From a bacterium (GTDB taxonomy: Bacteria > Oederibacteriota > Muellerivitia > Muellerivitales > Muellerivitaceae): a DNA stretch of 64,000 nucleotides. Position 1 is the stretch's first letter, and each line of letters starts with the position of its first letter. Position numbers and translations under genes: made by a program. The stretch is taken from positions 124,001 through 188,000 of the forward strand of contig DASZRK010000017.1 of the NCBI GenBank assembly GCA_035549195.1, written 5' to 3'. The notes below the pieces were generated by a model that was not told the origin of the DNA, ran no database searches, and worked only from the letters and a program-made list of their open reading frames with translations. This document shows, piece by piece, positions 9,869-18,704 of this stretch.

Positions 9869-11011
9869 CTACTCGAAACTAACGATATTCTTGATGCCGC
9901 CCGGGGCTCCCAGGAGCAGGTCCTGGAACTTCTCGGGGGCGTAGCGGCCCGTGATGAGGAACTTCAGGGCGTTGGGCCAGCGTTTCTGGAAGACCCCCAG
10001 GTCCTCGATGGCCTTCTCATAGGCGTTCTTGCCCGCGTTGACCGACCCGAAGACCACCTGGTTCTTCAGCACCAGGTCCCGCATGATCAGGTCCGTGTCC
10101 ACCTCGATGGGGCCCTTGCGGCCCGGCACCCCGGTGAGGATGAAGACCCCGTTGGTGCCCAGGTACTTCATCATCTGGAAGGCGAACCCCGAGGCACCGG
10201 TGGCCTCATAGACCAGGTCCACGTTGCCCACGATCTGGGCCAACTGTTCCAGGTTGACGGTGGAACCCGACAGATAGGTGGCCCCGATCTCCTGGGTCAA
10301 TTGGGCCTTGGGGGAACCGGCCGGTTCCCTTGAGTAAACGAAGGTCTTGAAGCCGTAGGAACAAAGGAGCATGGCGCCCAAGAGCCCCACGGGCCCCGCC
10401 CCCAACACCACCGCGTTGTGGGGGTAACCGATCTCGGCGGCGGGGATCTTCTCGCCCTTGCGGTGCGGATGCTGGTCGTGGCGGCAGGCCCAGGGAAGAC
10501 GCGCCTGGATGTCCCAGACCTGGAAGAGGGATTTTTCCGCGATGGTCAGGGGCTCGGCCAACACCGCCACCTCCCGCAATTCGGCGGGAACGAGGTTCAT
10601 GAATTTTTCGTCATCCACCACCTTCTCGGTCATGAAACCGTGCAGGCCGTTGATGCCGCGCTCCTTGAAACCGCCGGTCACGCAGAAATCCTGCCGTCCC
10701 ACGCGGCAAGGCACGCAGTGGGGATCGCCGCAGGGCCTCCGAACCACGTTCACCACCAGGTCGCCCGGTCGGAGGGTCTTCACCCCGGACCCCACCTCGA
10801 TCACCTGGCCCAGGGACTCATGGCCCAGGATGAGATAGTCGGAACCCTGGGGCGGATTGCCGTATTCGAAGGCGCAGATCTCCTTGTCGGTCCCGCAAAC
10901 GCCGATGTCCAGCATCTTCAATTTGACGTCATGCGGCCCCTGGAGGGAGGGCTCGGGGGCGTCGATCAACTGGACCTTTTTCTGGCCGGGAAAGACCGCG
11001 ATGGCTTTCAT
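9869..11011 (-). CDS. Glucose 1-dehydrogenase-type zinc alcohol dehydrogenase
   Basis: 380 aa, medium-chain dehydrogenase. Catalytic zinc ligands are visible as GVCGTDKEI (C~39) and GHESLG (H~64 with E); structural zinc is bound by the four cysteines of CGDPHCVPCRVGRQDFC (~93-109). The Rossmann motif VLGAGPVGLLGAML is at ~200-213. The C-terminal region fits the glucose dehydrogenase C-domain subgroup (archaeal-type GDH) rather than classical ADH. It likely oxidises glucose or a related aldose with NAD(P)+. AAAGGATCC precedes ATG at 11011. It is divergent from the CDGSH gene, and its codon use returns to the GC-rich norm. Confidence 0.85.
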   Translation of the reverse strand: MKAIAVFPGQKKVQLIDAPEPSLQGPHDVKLKMLDIGVCGTDKEICAFEYGNPPQGSDYLILGHESLGQVIEVGSGVKTLRPGDLVVNVVRRPCGDPHCVPCRVGRQDFCVTGGFKERGINGLHGFMTEKVVDDEKFMNLVPAELREVAVLAEPLTIAEKSLFQVWDIQARLPWACRHDQHPHRKGEKIPAAEIGYPHNAVVLGAGPVGLLGAMLLCSYGFKTFVYSREPAGSPKAQLTQEIGATYLSGSTVNLEQLAQIVGNVDLVYEATGASGFAFQMMKYLGTNGVFILTGVPGRKGPIEVDTDLIMRDLVLKNQVVFGSVNAGKNAYEKAIEDLGVFQKRWPNALKFLITGRYAPEKFQDLLLGAPGGIKNIVSFE

Positions 11012-11181
11012 GGGGATCCTTTCGGATTCTTGGGATAGGGGACGGCGCAGAGGGCCATTTTGGCCCCTTCCCCGTCGGCCCGGAAGTTACTTTTGCGATA
11101 CTAAAAAAAGCGGCGCCTCATGTTCCTTTTGGGGACTTTCCGCTTTAATGATCAGGACGTTGACCGACCCAAGGAGGTTTT

Positions 11182-11424
11182 ATGTCCGAACCGAATATCG
11201 CCGCGAAATTCCCGGCCAAGGTGGAGCTGGAAGCCGGGAAGACCTACGCATGGTGCGCCTGTGGCCACTCAAAAAGCCAGCCCTTCTGCGACGGATCCCA
11301 CAAGGCCCATCCGCCCTTCACGCCGCTGGTTTTCAAGGCCGAGGAATCCAAGACCGCCTTCCTCTGCCAATGCAAGCATTCGAAGAACAAACCCTATTGC
11401 GACGGCACCCACAAAACGCTTTAA
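11182..11424 (+). CDS. CDGSH iron-sulfur domain protein (double motif)
   Basis: 80 aa with two consecutive CDGSH zinc-finger-like [2Fe-2S] sites: CACGHSKSQPFCDGSH (~26-41) and CQCKHSKNKPYCDGTH (~63-78). Each supplies three Cys and one His, so two clusters per chain are expected, as in the small bacterial/MiNT-like class. AAGGAGG lies before ATG. The gene is 9 bases upstream of an SDR-fold gene and is probably cotranscribed with it, suggesting a redox or cluster-transfer role tied to that protein. Electron partners are unknown. Confidence 0.93.
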   Translation: MSEPNIAAKFPAKVELEAGKTYAWCACGHSKSQPFCDGSHKAHPPFTPLVFKAEESKTAFLCQCKHSKNKPYCDGTHKTL

Positions 11425-11433
11425 GGATCGGAC

Positions 11434-12120
11434 ATGGCCAAGACCCTCGTTGTCTGCGGATACGGCCCCGGCGTCTCCAACGCCGTGGCGGAGCATTTCG
11501 GTTCAAAGGGATTCCCTATCGCCATCGCCGCCCGCAACCCGGACCGACTGAAGGCCGCCGAAAAAGCCCTCCAGGCCAAGGGGATCCAAGCCGCCGGATT
11601 CCCGACCGACATGGCGAGCCCCGAAGCGACCAGGGAACTGTTCGTCCGGGCACGCGCCAAGTTCGGGCCCGTCGGGGCGTTCCATTGGAACTCCTTCGCC
11701 GAAGGCGCCGGGGACCTTTTGACCGCCGACCCGGCGACCTTGCACAAGCTTTTCGATGTTTCCGTGGTGAGTTTCCTGGCCGCCGTCCGGGAGACCCTGG
11801 CCGATCTGAAGGCCGCCCAAGGCGCGATCCTGGTCACTAACGGGGGTTTTGGCTTGATGGATCCGAAAGTGGACGCCTCCGTGGTGCAATACAACGCCAT
11901 GGGCTTGGGCCTGGCCAACACCGCCAAGATGAAGACGACCCGTTTGCTTGCTGAAAAGCTCCGTCCCGAGGGCATCTACGTGGGCGAGGTCATGATCGGC
12001 GGCTTGGTGAAGGGAACGCCCTGGGACAATGGCAACGGCACCGTGGACCCCAAGGACGTCGCCACCCTCTTTTGGGACCTTTACACCAAGCGGGACAAGC
12101 TTTCGGCCTCGATCCAGTGA
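11434..12120 (+). CDS. Atypical short-chain dehydrogenase/reductase-fold protein
   Basis: 228 aa Rossmann protein. Nucleotide-binding motif CGYGPGVSNAVAEHF is at ~8-22 and AARNPDRL at ~33-40 would bind the cofactor ribose. The usual catalytic Ser and YxxxK are missing: the strand before the active site reads ILVTNGGFG and the tyrosine region reads VVQYNAMGLGLANTAKMK, with no Lys four residues after Tyr. It may therefore bind NAD(P) without standard SDR chemistry. It follows the CDGSH gene by 9 bases. Confidence 0.8.
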   Translation: MAKTLVVCGYGPGVSNAVAEHFGSKGFPIAIAARNPDRLKAAEKALQAKGIQAAGFPTDMASPEATRELFVRARAKFGPVGAFHWNSFAEGAGDLLTADPATLHKLFDVSVVSFLAAVRETLADLKAAQGAILVTNGGFGLMDPKVDASVVQYNAMGLGLANTAKMKTTRLLAEKLRPEGIYVGEVMIGGLVKGTPWDNGNGTVDPKDVATLFWDLYTKRDKLSASIQ

Positions 12121-12190
12121 CTTTTCCCCCGCTCCCTCAAGGGGCAAGGGTCCGGGATGAAGTTGACTTGATATCGGGTCCCTTGATCCT

Positions 12191-13246
12191 TCACTTGGCC
12201 CTGGCGTACTGCACCGGCCACTTCACGTCCACGCCCAGTTCCTTGGCGGCGTGGAGCGGCCAGTAGGGGTCGCGCAGCATCTGGCGGGCCAGGAAGACCA
12301 GGTCCGCCTTCCCTTCCCTCAGGATATCCTCGGCCTGTTGGGCTCCCGTGATCAGGCCCACCGCGCCCGTCGCGATGCCCGCTTCTTTTTTCACCTTCTC
12401 CGCCAACGGCACCTGGTAGCCGGGCACGACCTGGATCTTCACCCCCGGCACGTTGCCGCCGCTGGAGCAGTCGATCAGGTCCACGCCCTCTTTCTTCAGG
12501 ACCTTGGCCAGTTCCACCGAATCCTCGAGGGTCCAGCCGCCGTCCTTCCATTCGGTGGCGGAAAGCCTCACGAAAAGCGGGAACTTCTCGGGCCAAACCT
12601 TTCGAACTTCCTTCACGATCTCCCGCAGGAACCGGGAGCGGTTCTCGAAGGATCCCCCATATTCATCCTCGCGCCGGTTCGAGAAAGGCGAGAGGAACTC
12701 GTTCACGAGATAGCCGTGGGCCGCGTGCAGCTCGATGACCTGGAACCCGGCCTTCAAGGCCCGTTCCGCCGCCGCTTTAAAGAGACCTACTGTTCGGACC
12801 ACCTCTTCTTTTGAGAGGGCTTTAGGCGTCTGGTACCCATCGGCGAAGGGAATGGCACTGGGCCCCACCGGTTCCCATCCGCCCTGGTCCAGGCCGATGG
12901 GTTTTTCGGTCACCCAAGGCACGCCCGTCGAGGCCTTGCGGCCCGCGTGGGCCAGTTGGATGCCGGGCACCGCCCCGTGTTCCGCGATGAACTTCGCGAC
13001 CCGGGCCAAAGGTTCGATGTGTTCATCTTGGTAGATCCCCAGGTCCCCGGGGCTGATGCGTCCCCGCGCCTCCACCGCCGTGGCCTCGGCCATGACGAGC
13101 CCCGCGCCCCCCACCGCCCGGCTTCCCAGGTGCACCAACTGCCAATCGTTCGAGAAACCGTCCTCGTAGGAATATTCGCACATGGGCGACACCGCGATGC
13201 GGTTGCGGAAGCTCACGTCGCGTAGTTTCAATGGTTCAAAAAGCAT
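12191..13246 (-). CDS. Old Yellow Enzyme family NADPH dehydrogenase (YqjM-like)
   Basis: About 351 aa TIM-barrel FMN oxidoreductase. It reads MLFEPLKLRDVSFRNRIAVSPMCEYS, with the SPMC cysteine of the thermophilic-like (YqjM) OYE class, then LVHLGSRAVGGAGLVMAEATAV, IQLAHAGRK (residues binding flavin/substrate) and VIELHAAHGYLVNEFLSPFSNRREDEYGGS, the family hallmark. It reduces activated C=C bonds of enones or maleimides with NADPH; the natural substrate is unknown. ATG at 13246 is chosen because GGAGG lies 4-5 bases upstream; the longer frame to 13306 lacks a site and would add 20 unconserved residues. Confidence 0.92.
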   Translation of the reverse strand: MLFEPLKLRDVSFRNRIAVSPMCEYSYEDGFSNDWQLVHLGSRAVGGAGLVMAEATAVEARGRISPGDLGIYQDEHIEPLARVAKFIAEHGAVPGIQLAHAGRKASTGVPWVTEKPIGLDQGGWEPVGPSAIPFADGYQTPKALSKEEVVRTVGLFKAAAERALKAGFQVIELHAAHGYLVNEFLSPFSNRREDEYGGSFENRSRFLREIVKEVRKVWPEKFPLFVRLSATEWKDGGWTLEDSVELAKVLKKEGVDLIDCSSGGNVPGVKIQVVPGYQVPLAEKVKKEAGIATGAVGLITGAQQAEDILREGKADLVFLARQMLRDPYWPLHAAKELGVDVKWPVQYARAK

Positions 13247-13264
13247 AAGACCTCCAAAATTTCG

Positions 13265-13391
13265 AACCACAGAGGTCACAGGGATCGCAGAGAAAGGCAA
13301 AAGCACGTCTTAATTGTTTTAGGTCTCTGTCCATCCCATGCATCTGTGGCTGATTAGATTTGGCTTTTCTCTGTGTCCTCTGTGCTCTCCG
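13265..13391. repeat. CACAGAGG-type inverted repetitive element
   Basis: The gap between the OYE gene and glnE contains CACAGAGGTCACAGGGATC...GAGAAAG and, inverted, CTTTTCTCTGTGTCCTCTG; the two arms share CACAGAGG(T/A)CACAG and GAGAAA. A further word CATCTGTGGCTGATTAG lies between. This vocabulary recurs in intergenic DNA of many environmental bacteria. Here only the inverted pairing is directly visible. Confidence 0.55.
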
Positions 13392-13394
13392 GGG

Positions 13395-16300
13395 TCAGAT
13401 CGTCTTTTCCTCGAATTTCACCCATTCCGGCAATCGCTTGAACAACTCCCGGACCCGCACCTGGGTCCTCTCGATGCGTTCCATCAATTCCTCGGCGCCC
13501 GGGCCCTGGGCCCCCCCCAAACGCCAGGCCAGGCGTTTCAGGCGGACCGGGTCCGTCGGCAGTTCATCATCGGCGGTCTCCCGCACCATCCGGTGCCGGG
13601 CCTCGATGAGCCGGTAGAAACGATAGGCGTCCATCAGCTCGATCGCTATACCCCGGGGCAATAAATTCTCCTCCGCCAGGTACCCCAGGGCGCTGGGCAG
13701 GTGGGGCATCCGGATGAGCGGCCGGTCCTTGCCCCAGGCCACCTGCAGGGTCTGGACCAGGAACTCCACGTCCACGATGCCACCCGGCGAGACCTTCAGC
13801 TCGATCCCCTCGGCCTTTTTTGCCTTCTCCTCCATCTGGGAACGGATGTCGAAGATCGAACCCAGGTCCTCCTTCGTCAGCCCCCGGCCATAGACGTAAT
13901 CCTCGATGACCTCCTTGGCCCGGAACCCCACCTGGCGGTCCCCCGCCATGAAGACCGCCCGGGTATAGGCGAGACGCTCGGCGGCCTGGCCGTAGGCGGC
14001 GAAATAGCTCCGGTAGGCCTCCACCGAGTGCACCATCATGGCTTCCCGCCCCATGGGGCGCAGGCGCGCGTCGATCTTATAGGCCATGCCGTGGCTGGTG
14101 GGCGCGGCCAGTGCCCGGGTGAAGGTCTCGGAGAGCTTGAGATAGGTCTCGAACCCGATCCCCTTCCCTTCCTCATCCCCATAGATGAAGAGCAGGTCCA
14201 GGTCCGAACCGTAGTTCATCTCCCGCCCGCCCAACTTGCCCATGGCGAAGAGGCAGAAGCCTTTGGGGATCGAAGGACGTCCCGAGAGGATGGGAATGTC
14301 CATTTTTTCCGTGGCGATCCCCAGGGCGGCGCGGCTCACGGCCTGTGCCAGGCGGGAAAGCTCGGCGAAACTCTCGAAGAGGTCCCGCTTTCCCAGGATG
14401 TCCTGCAGGCCCACCCGCAGGACCTCGCTGTTGCGCAGGTCCCGGAGCCGGTTGAGCTTTTCCTCCCAATCGGAGGTCTCGGCCAGCAGGTCCTCCAGGG
14501 GGTCCAGGGTGTCCTGGATGGACTGGGGCGTCCCTTCGGACAGGGCCTTGATCACGATGTCGAAGTTGCCCGGCTGGAGCACCAGGATCTCGGAGAGGAA
14601 GAGGCTTTGGGAGAAAAGCTCCAACAACAGTTTCCGCAAGGCCGGTTTTTCCAGCAGGTAACGCACATAGAGGTCGGGCAGCGAGGTGGCCTGGAGGAAC
14701 CGTTCCATCTGGTTCAGGGCCCGGTCCGGATGGGAGACCTTCCGCAAACCGCCCAGCAGTTCGGTGGCGAAAGAGCTCCAGAGCCTTTCCCCCCGGGAGC
14801 CGGCGGTCTTGCGCAGGTGGTGGAAGATGTTCCTCAGGTTCACCCCCGCCTGGCGGGGTTCCAGGAAGAGCCCGGCCTTGGCGAGGGGCCCTTCCAGCCG
14901 GTCCAGGTCGCCCGTCATGGCCTCCTCGGCGATCAGGGCGAAGGGGTCCTTGCGCCGCTTGATCTGGAAGACTTCCTCATAGAGCGCCCGCACCCCCTTG
15001 GTGGTGGCGGCGTAATGGGCCTTGAACTGGCGGACCGGGGAGCCTTCGGCCCCGGCGTGGAACCCCAGGGACCGGGCGATCCTCTCCAGGTCCTCCTTCT
15101 TCTTGGGAAGGGTGTGGGTCTGGAGTCCGTGGACCATCTGCAGGTGGTGCTCGATGTTGCGCAGGAACCGGTAGCTGTCGGAGAGGAACTGGGCGTCGGC
15201 CTTGAGCAGGATGCCCTTGTCCCCCAGGATCGCCAGGGCCTCCAGGCTGTTGGCGTTGCGCACCTCGGGCCGGGCCCCCCCATGCACCAGCTGGAGGAAC
15301 TGGATGATGAACTCGATCTCGCGGATGCCGCCCATGCCCAGCTTCACCTGGGTGTGGAGGCGGCCCTTGGATTCCATCTTCTGCTTGATCAGGTCCATGA
15401 TCTCCCGGATCTCGGCCAGATAGACCGAGTCGTAGTTCTTCCGGAAGATGAAGGGCTCCACTTCCTTGAGGAAGCGGTCGCCCAGTCCCAGGTCGCCCGC
15501 GCAGGGCCTGGCCTTGAGCAGGGCCTGCAGTTCCCAGGGCTGGCTGCGCACCTCGTAATGCTCCAGGTAGGAGGGAAGGGAGCGGGCCATGTCGCCCAAC
15601 CCCTCGGGCCGCAGGCGCATATCGACCCGGAAGACATTCCCCAAGGGCGTGGGTTCGGACAGGACCTGGATGAGCCAGTCGGCCAGGTCGTTGAAGGCGC
15701 GGCGGGCCTTTTCCGCCTCCTCGCCCGCGAGGGGCGTGTCGTAAACGAAGAGCGGGTCGATGTCCGAACTGTAGTTGAGTTCCCGGCCGCCCAGCTTGCC
15801 CAGGCCCAGCACGCAGAAGGAGCCGGGCGGCAGGGGCGCGAAATGCGCCTTCCCCACCTCCAAGGCCTTTTCCACCAGGGCGTCGGCCAACCCCGCCATC
15901 TCGAAGGTCAGGTCCTTCACGTCGGTCAACCCCAGCAGGTCCCGGACGCCCAGGCGCAGCATCTGCCGGGCCTTCACCCGGCGCAGCGCGTTGAGCTTTC
16001 CCTCCTCATCGAGGGCCTGTTCCACTTCCACGTCCAACTCCGCCCGGAACCTCTCGGGCCGGAAGGGGGCGAAGACCCCGTCCTCCTCGAAGAGCCAGTA
16101 AAGGAGCGCCGGTTCCCGGCAAAGCACGGTGGTCAAGGCGGGACTCAACCCAAAGACCTGGGCCAAGGCCTTGCGGGCCACGGGGTTGCGGGTGAGGTAT
16201 TGGAAGAGCTGGGAGCGGTGGAAGGCGACATTGGCGAAGGTGCCGAAATGGTTGAGGGATTGGTCCGGATCGGGCGATTGGGCGAACTCGAAGAGCAGGA

Positions 16301-16469
16301 GCGGCAGGAGTTCCAGCCAGGCGGCCCGGTCGAAAAGGCCCTGGGCGAAGGCCGAAAGTTCCTTCCAGGCACGGGCGGGCTTCCGGAAGCCGTAAGGCTT
16401 CAGGAGCCGTTGGATCTCGGAGGCCGGTGGCGGCTTGGGCGAGGTGAGCAGGGGTCCCAGGGTTTCCAT
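13395..16469 (-). CDS. glnE: Bifunctional glutamine synthetase adenylyltransferase/deadenylylase
   Basis: 1024 aa, near the ~950 aa norm. It adds or removes AMP on glutamine synthetase. Two nucleotidyltransferase domains are visible: the N-terminal one with LGLGKLGGRELNYSSDIDPLFVYD (~220-243) and the C-terminal one with MGKLGGREMNYGSDLDLLFIYGD (~745-767), each with the G-S-DxD metal-binding signature. The helical linker with RQMLRLGVRDLL / LRVGLQDILGKRD repeats follows each. It is 10 bases downstream of the PII gene, so the sensor and the modifying enzyme are cotranscribed. Confidence 0.95.
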   Translation of the reverse strand: METLGPLLTSPKPPPASEIQRLLKPYGFRKPARAWKELSAFAQGLFDRAAWLELLPLLLFEFAQSPDPDQSLNHFGTFANVAFHRSQLFQYLTRNPVARKALAQVFGLSPALTTVLCREPALLYWLFEEDGVFAPFRPERFRAELDVEVEQALDEEGKLNALRRVKARQMLRLGVRDLLGLTDVKDLTFEMAGLADALVEKALEVGKAHFAPLPPGSFCVLGLGKLGGRELNYSSDIDPLFVYDTPLAGEEAEKARRAFNDLADWLIQVLSEPTPLGNVFRVDMRLRPEGLGDMARSLPSYLEHYEVRSQPWELQALLKARPCAGDLGLGDRFLKEVEPFIFRKNYDSVYLAEIREIMDLIKQKMESKGRLHTQVKLGMGGIREIEFIIQFLQLVHGGARPEVRNANSLEALAILGDKGILLKADAQFLSDSYRFLRNIEHHLQMVHGLQTHTLPKKKEDLERIARSLGFHAGAEGSPVRQFKAHYAATTKGVRALYEEVFQIKRRKDPFALIAEEAMTGDLDRLEGPLAKAGLFLEPRQAGVNLRNIFHHLRKTAGSRGERLWSSFATELLGGLRKVSHPDRALNQMERFLQATSLPDLYVRYLLEKPALRKLLLELFSQSLFLSEILVLQPGNFDIVIKALSEGTPQSIQDTLDPLEDLLAETSDWEEKLNRLRDLRNSEVLRVGLQDILGKRDLFESFAELSRLAQAVSRAALGIATEKMDIPILSGRPSIPKGFCLFAMGKLGGREMNYGSDLDLLFIYGDEEGKGIGFETYLKLSETFTRALAAPTSHGMAYKIDARLRPMGREAMMVHSVEAYRSYFAAYGQAAERLAYTRAVFMAGDRQVGFRAKEVIEDYVYGRGLTKEDLGSIFDIRSQMEEKAKKAEGIELKVSPGGIVDVEFLVQTLQVAWGKDRPLIRMPHLPSALGYLAEENLLPRGIAIELMDAYRFYRLIEARHRMVRETADDELPTDPVRLKRLAWRLGGAQGPGAEELMERIERTQVRVRELFKRLPEWVKFEEKTI

Positions 16470-16479
16470 GGGGAAGCCC

Positions 16480-16818
16480 TTACTTCACAGCTTCATCGCC
16501 TTTTTCATTGGTGCGGATGCGCAGCGCGTCGGTGACCGGCGACACGAAGACCTTCCCGTCGCCGATCTTGCCCGTCTTGGCGGCCCGGGCCAGGGCCTCC
16601 ATGATCCTGTCCTTCTGGTCGTCCGCACAGACCATCTCCAGCTTGAGCTTCGGGAGGAATTCGATGGTGACGGTGTCGCCGCCCAGTTCCTCATGGCCCT
16701 TCTGCTTGCCGAAGCCGCGCACCTCGGACACCGTCATGCCCGTGACGCCGACCTTCACCAGGGCTTCCTTCACCGCGTCCAGCTTGTGGGGCTTGATGAC
16801 CGCCTCAATCTTGACCAT
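16480..16818 (-). CDS. PII nitrogen-regulatory protein with tyrosine-less T-loop
   Basis: 112 aa. It senses 2-oxoglutarate and ATP/ADP and relays nitrogen status. MVKIEAVIKPHKLDAVKEAL, then VGVTGMTVSEVRGFGKQKGH, and TGKIGDGKVFV (B-loop) with RIRTNEKG (C-loop) are all conserved. The T-loop reads GHEELGGDTVTIEFLPK: one residue shorter than E. coli GlnB and without Tyr46 or Tyr51, so it cannot be uridylylated or adenylylated there. ATG at 16818 is fixed by AAGGAGAG; a longer reading to 16893 adds 25 non-homologous residues. Lies 10 bases before glnE. Confidence 0.93.
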   Translation of the reverse strand: MVKIEAVIKPHKLDAVKEALVKVGVTGMTVSEVRGFGKQKGHEELGGDTVTIEFLPKLKLEMVCADDQKDRIMEALARAAKTGKIGDGKVFVSPVTDALRIRTNEKGDEAVK

Positions 16819-16902
16819 GGCTCTCTCCTTGGACCTTCGGTGGTTCCGTCCTTTTCCGGGAATAAGGTTACTCCGGGGACCTACCCGTCTCAATGACCCG
16901 CC

Positions 16903-18417
16903 TCACTCCACCTGTTTGCCGAGGAAAGGGACGTCCGGCAAGGGGATGTTCTGGTAGGCCTTGGGCAGGGCGGGCTCGATGAAGCGCCGGACGATCTGGG
17001 TGTGGAAGCCCCCCAGGACCAACAGCAAGAAGGCCAGGAAATAGAGCCTCGCCCGGGAACCGGCCGACAGGGCCGCCGGCATCGTCACCTTGGTCCGGTG
17101 CTCGAAAAGCAGCCAGAGGAACCGGAAGACCATGACCAGGTTGAAGAGCAAGACCAGCGCCAGGGGCGCCAGCAGGGCCCAATCCTTCTTCTCGATCAAT
17201 CCCTGCAGCAGGTAATATTTGCCGAAACAGCCGCCGGTGGGCGGCACGCCCGCCACCGAGAAGACCAGCACCACCCAGATCAGGGCCGCCCCCGGATCCT
17301 GGCGCCCCAGGCCCGACAATTGGGCCAGGGGATGGGAACCCGCCTTCTTGATGGCCGCCATCTCCACGGCCAGGAAAAGCCCGAACACGCCGATCACCTG
17401 GCTCACCAATTCCAGCAGGGACCCGGTCATGGAACTCTTGTTCCCGCATACGAACCCCAGCAGGGGAAAACCCAATTGGGCCAGGCTCAGGTAGGCCACG
17501 GCCGAGAGCAGGTCCTTCTGCCGCGCCGCCAGGACAAAGGCCCCCAAGGGTAACAGCGCCAAAAGACCCGCCGCTCCCGTGAACCAAGCGGGCGGGACCA
17601 TGCCCGGAAGGTTCAACACGAAGAAGAGAACGAGGAACAAGAGGAAGAGCGCGATCCGGGGGAGCAGGGCGGAGAGGAATCCCCAGAGGAAGAGCGGCCC
17701 TTGCGTGAAGGCCGGGGTCTGAAGGAAGGGCAAGGGAAAGAGGAAGACCGCCGCCAGGGACCCGGTGAAAAGGATGCCCGCCGCCTGGGCCAGGTCGAAG
17801 GACTTGTCCATGAAGAGCTGAGCGCGCAGGTCACTCAGGTGGAAGGTCCCGGCGGAGGCATGGAGCACGAGGAAGCCGGAGAGGAAAAGGGTCGCGGCCA
17901 GGCTTCCCCAGAGCAGGAACCGGAATCCCTCGCCCGTTCCCTTGCGGGTGATGCCCACCAAGAGGCCCGCGCCCGCCGACACCGCGGCCTGGACCAGGAG
18001 ATAAAGGGTGAAGCCGTCCCGGACGACCAGGATCCCGGCCAGGCTCCCCGCCATCCATAAAAGGAGGGAACCCGCCAGGGTTTCCCGGCTCTTCAAGAGC
18101 CCCGCCAGAAGACCAAAGGGACCCAAGGAGGCGTATCCCAGCAATCCCGCGCCCAACACGAAGAAGCTCAGGAAAAGGGTCAAGGGCCCCAGGACCACTT
18201 CGATGCCCCAGGGGGGCGGCCAGCCGCCGAGCGAATAATGCCAAGGGCCCTGCGCCAGGACCACCGGAAGCGCGAGACACGCGAAGACCAGCGAAAGGGC
18301 CCAACCCAGGTAGCCCGCCAGTCGGGAAAGCCGGTAGGACAGGGGGCCCAAGGCCGCCACGGCCCAAGCCCCGGCCCAAAGCCCCAGGGGGATGAGGATG
18401 GGAAGGTGGTCCCTCAT
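16903..18417 (-). CDS. MrpD/NuoN-like antiporter-type membrane subunit, degenerate
   Basis: 504 aa, about 14 membrane helices. Family marks include WHYSLGGWPPPWGIEVVLGPLTLFLSFFV (N-terminus of MrpD/HyfB-like subunits), RQKDLLSAVAYLSLAQLGFPLLGF and VAGVPPTGGCFGKYYLLQGLI. By eye, several charged residues of the proton path are changed: the helix-5 glutamate position reads LLVQAAV, the helix-7 lysine position reads LLPRIAL, and the usual HAFFK/HALAK segment reads LVSQVIGVF. It may have lost proton pumping or act as a structural subunit. ATG at 18417 overlaps the previous gene's stop (ATGA). Confidence 0.75.
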   Translation of the reverse strand: MRDHLPILIPLGLWAGAWAVAALGPLSYRLSRLAGYLGWALSLVFACLALPVVLAQGPWHYSLGGWPPPWGIEVVLGPLTLFLSFFVLGAGLLGYASLGPFGLLAGLLKSRETLAGSLLLWMAGSLAGILVVRDGFTLYLLVQAAVSAGAGLLVGITRKGTGEGFRFLLWGSLAATLFLSGFLVLHASAGTFHLSDLRAQLFMDKSFDLAQAAGILFTGSLAAVFLFPLPFLQTPAFTQGPLFLWGFLSALLPRIALFLLFLVLFFVLNLPGMVPPAWFTGAAGLLALLPLGAFVLAARQKDLLSAVAYLSLAQLGFPLLGFVCGNKSSMTGSLLELVSQVIGVFGLFLAVEMAAIKKAGSHPLAQLSGLGRQDPGAALIWVVLVFSVAGVPPTGGCFGKYYLLQGLIEKKDWALLAPLALVLLFNLVMVFRFLWLLFEHRTKVTMPAALSAGSRARLYFLAFLLLVLGGFHTQIVRRFIEPALPKAYQNIPLPDVPFLGKQVE

Positions 18418-18704
18418 TTCGCGCCCTTACGGGCCGGGCCTTTGGAAACGGCCTCGGGTGCGGGGATCCGGCGGGAAAGGGCCCAGAGGACCCCGAGGAC
18501 CGTTAAGGAGACGAAACCAAAGACCCACGCGACCGTGAAGGTCACGGCCCCGCCCTGGGGTTCCAGGAGCAGGATGGCCAGCAGCCACCCGAGTTGGAAA
18601 AGGGCCCAAGCCCCGACCCGGGTCTTGGGGGATGCGGCCATGGCCATCCCGAAGAAGCCGAGGACCGCCATCAGGATCGGAAGGAGGAAATGAAGGCTAG
18701 TCAC
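18414..18704 (-). CDS. MrpC/NuoK-like small membrane subunit
   Basis: 96 aa with three predicted helices (LHFLLPILMAVLGFFGMAMAA, AWALFQLGWLLAILLLE, AVTFTVAWVFGFVSLTVLGVLWAL) and a basic tail. The size, topology and position between a B/E-like and a D-like subunit point to the MrpC/MbhG/NuoK group, although the conserved glutamates of NuoK are not obvious. GTG at 18704 has GGAG 7 bases upstream; it overlaps both neighbours by 4-8 bases. Confidence 0.5.
   Translation of the reverse strand: MTSLHFLLPILMAVLGFFGMAMAASPKTRVGAWALFQLGWLLAILLLEPQGGAVTFTVAWVFGFVSLTVLGVLWALSRRIPAPEAVSKGPARKGAK

Noticed and set aside
12121-12190. Terminator between the convergent SDR and OYE genes
   Set aside because: AAGGG/CCCTT arms pair only with mismatches and there is no T-run.
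13701-16535. 944-codon plus-strand frame antisense to glnE
   Set aside because: Pro/Gln/Gly-rich composition, no domain; it is a GC-rich shadow of a clearly real gene.
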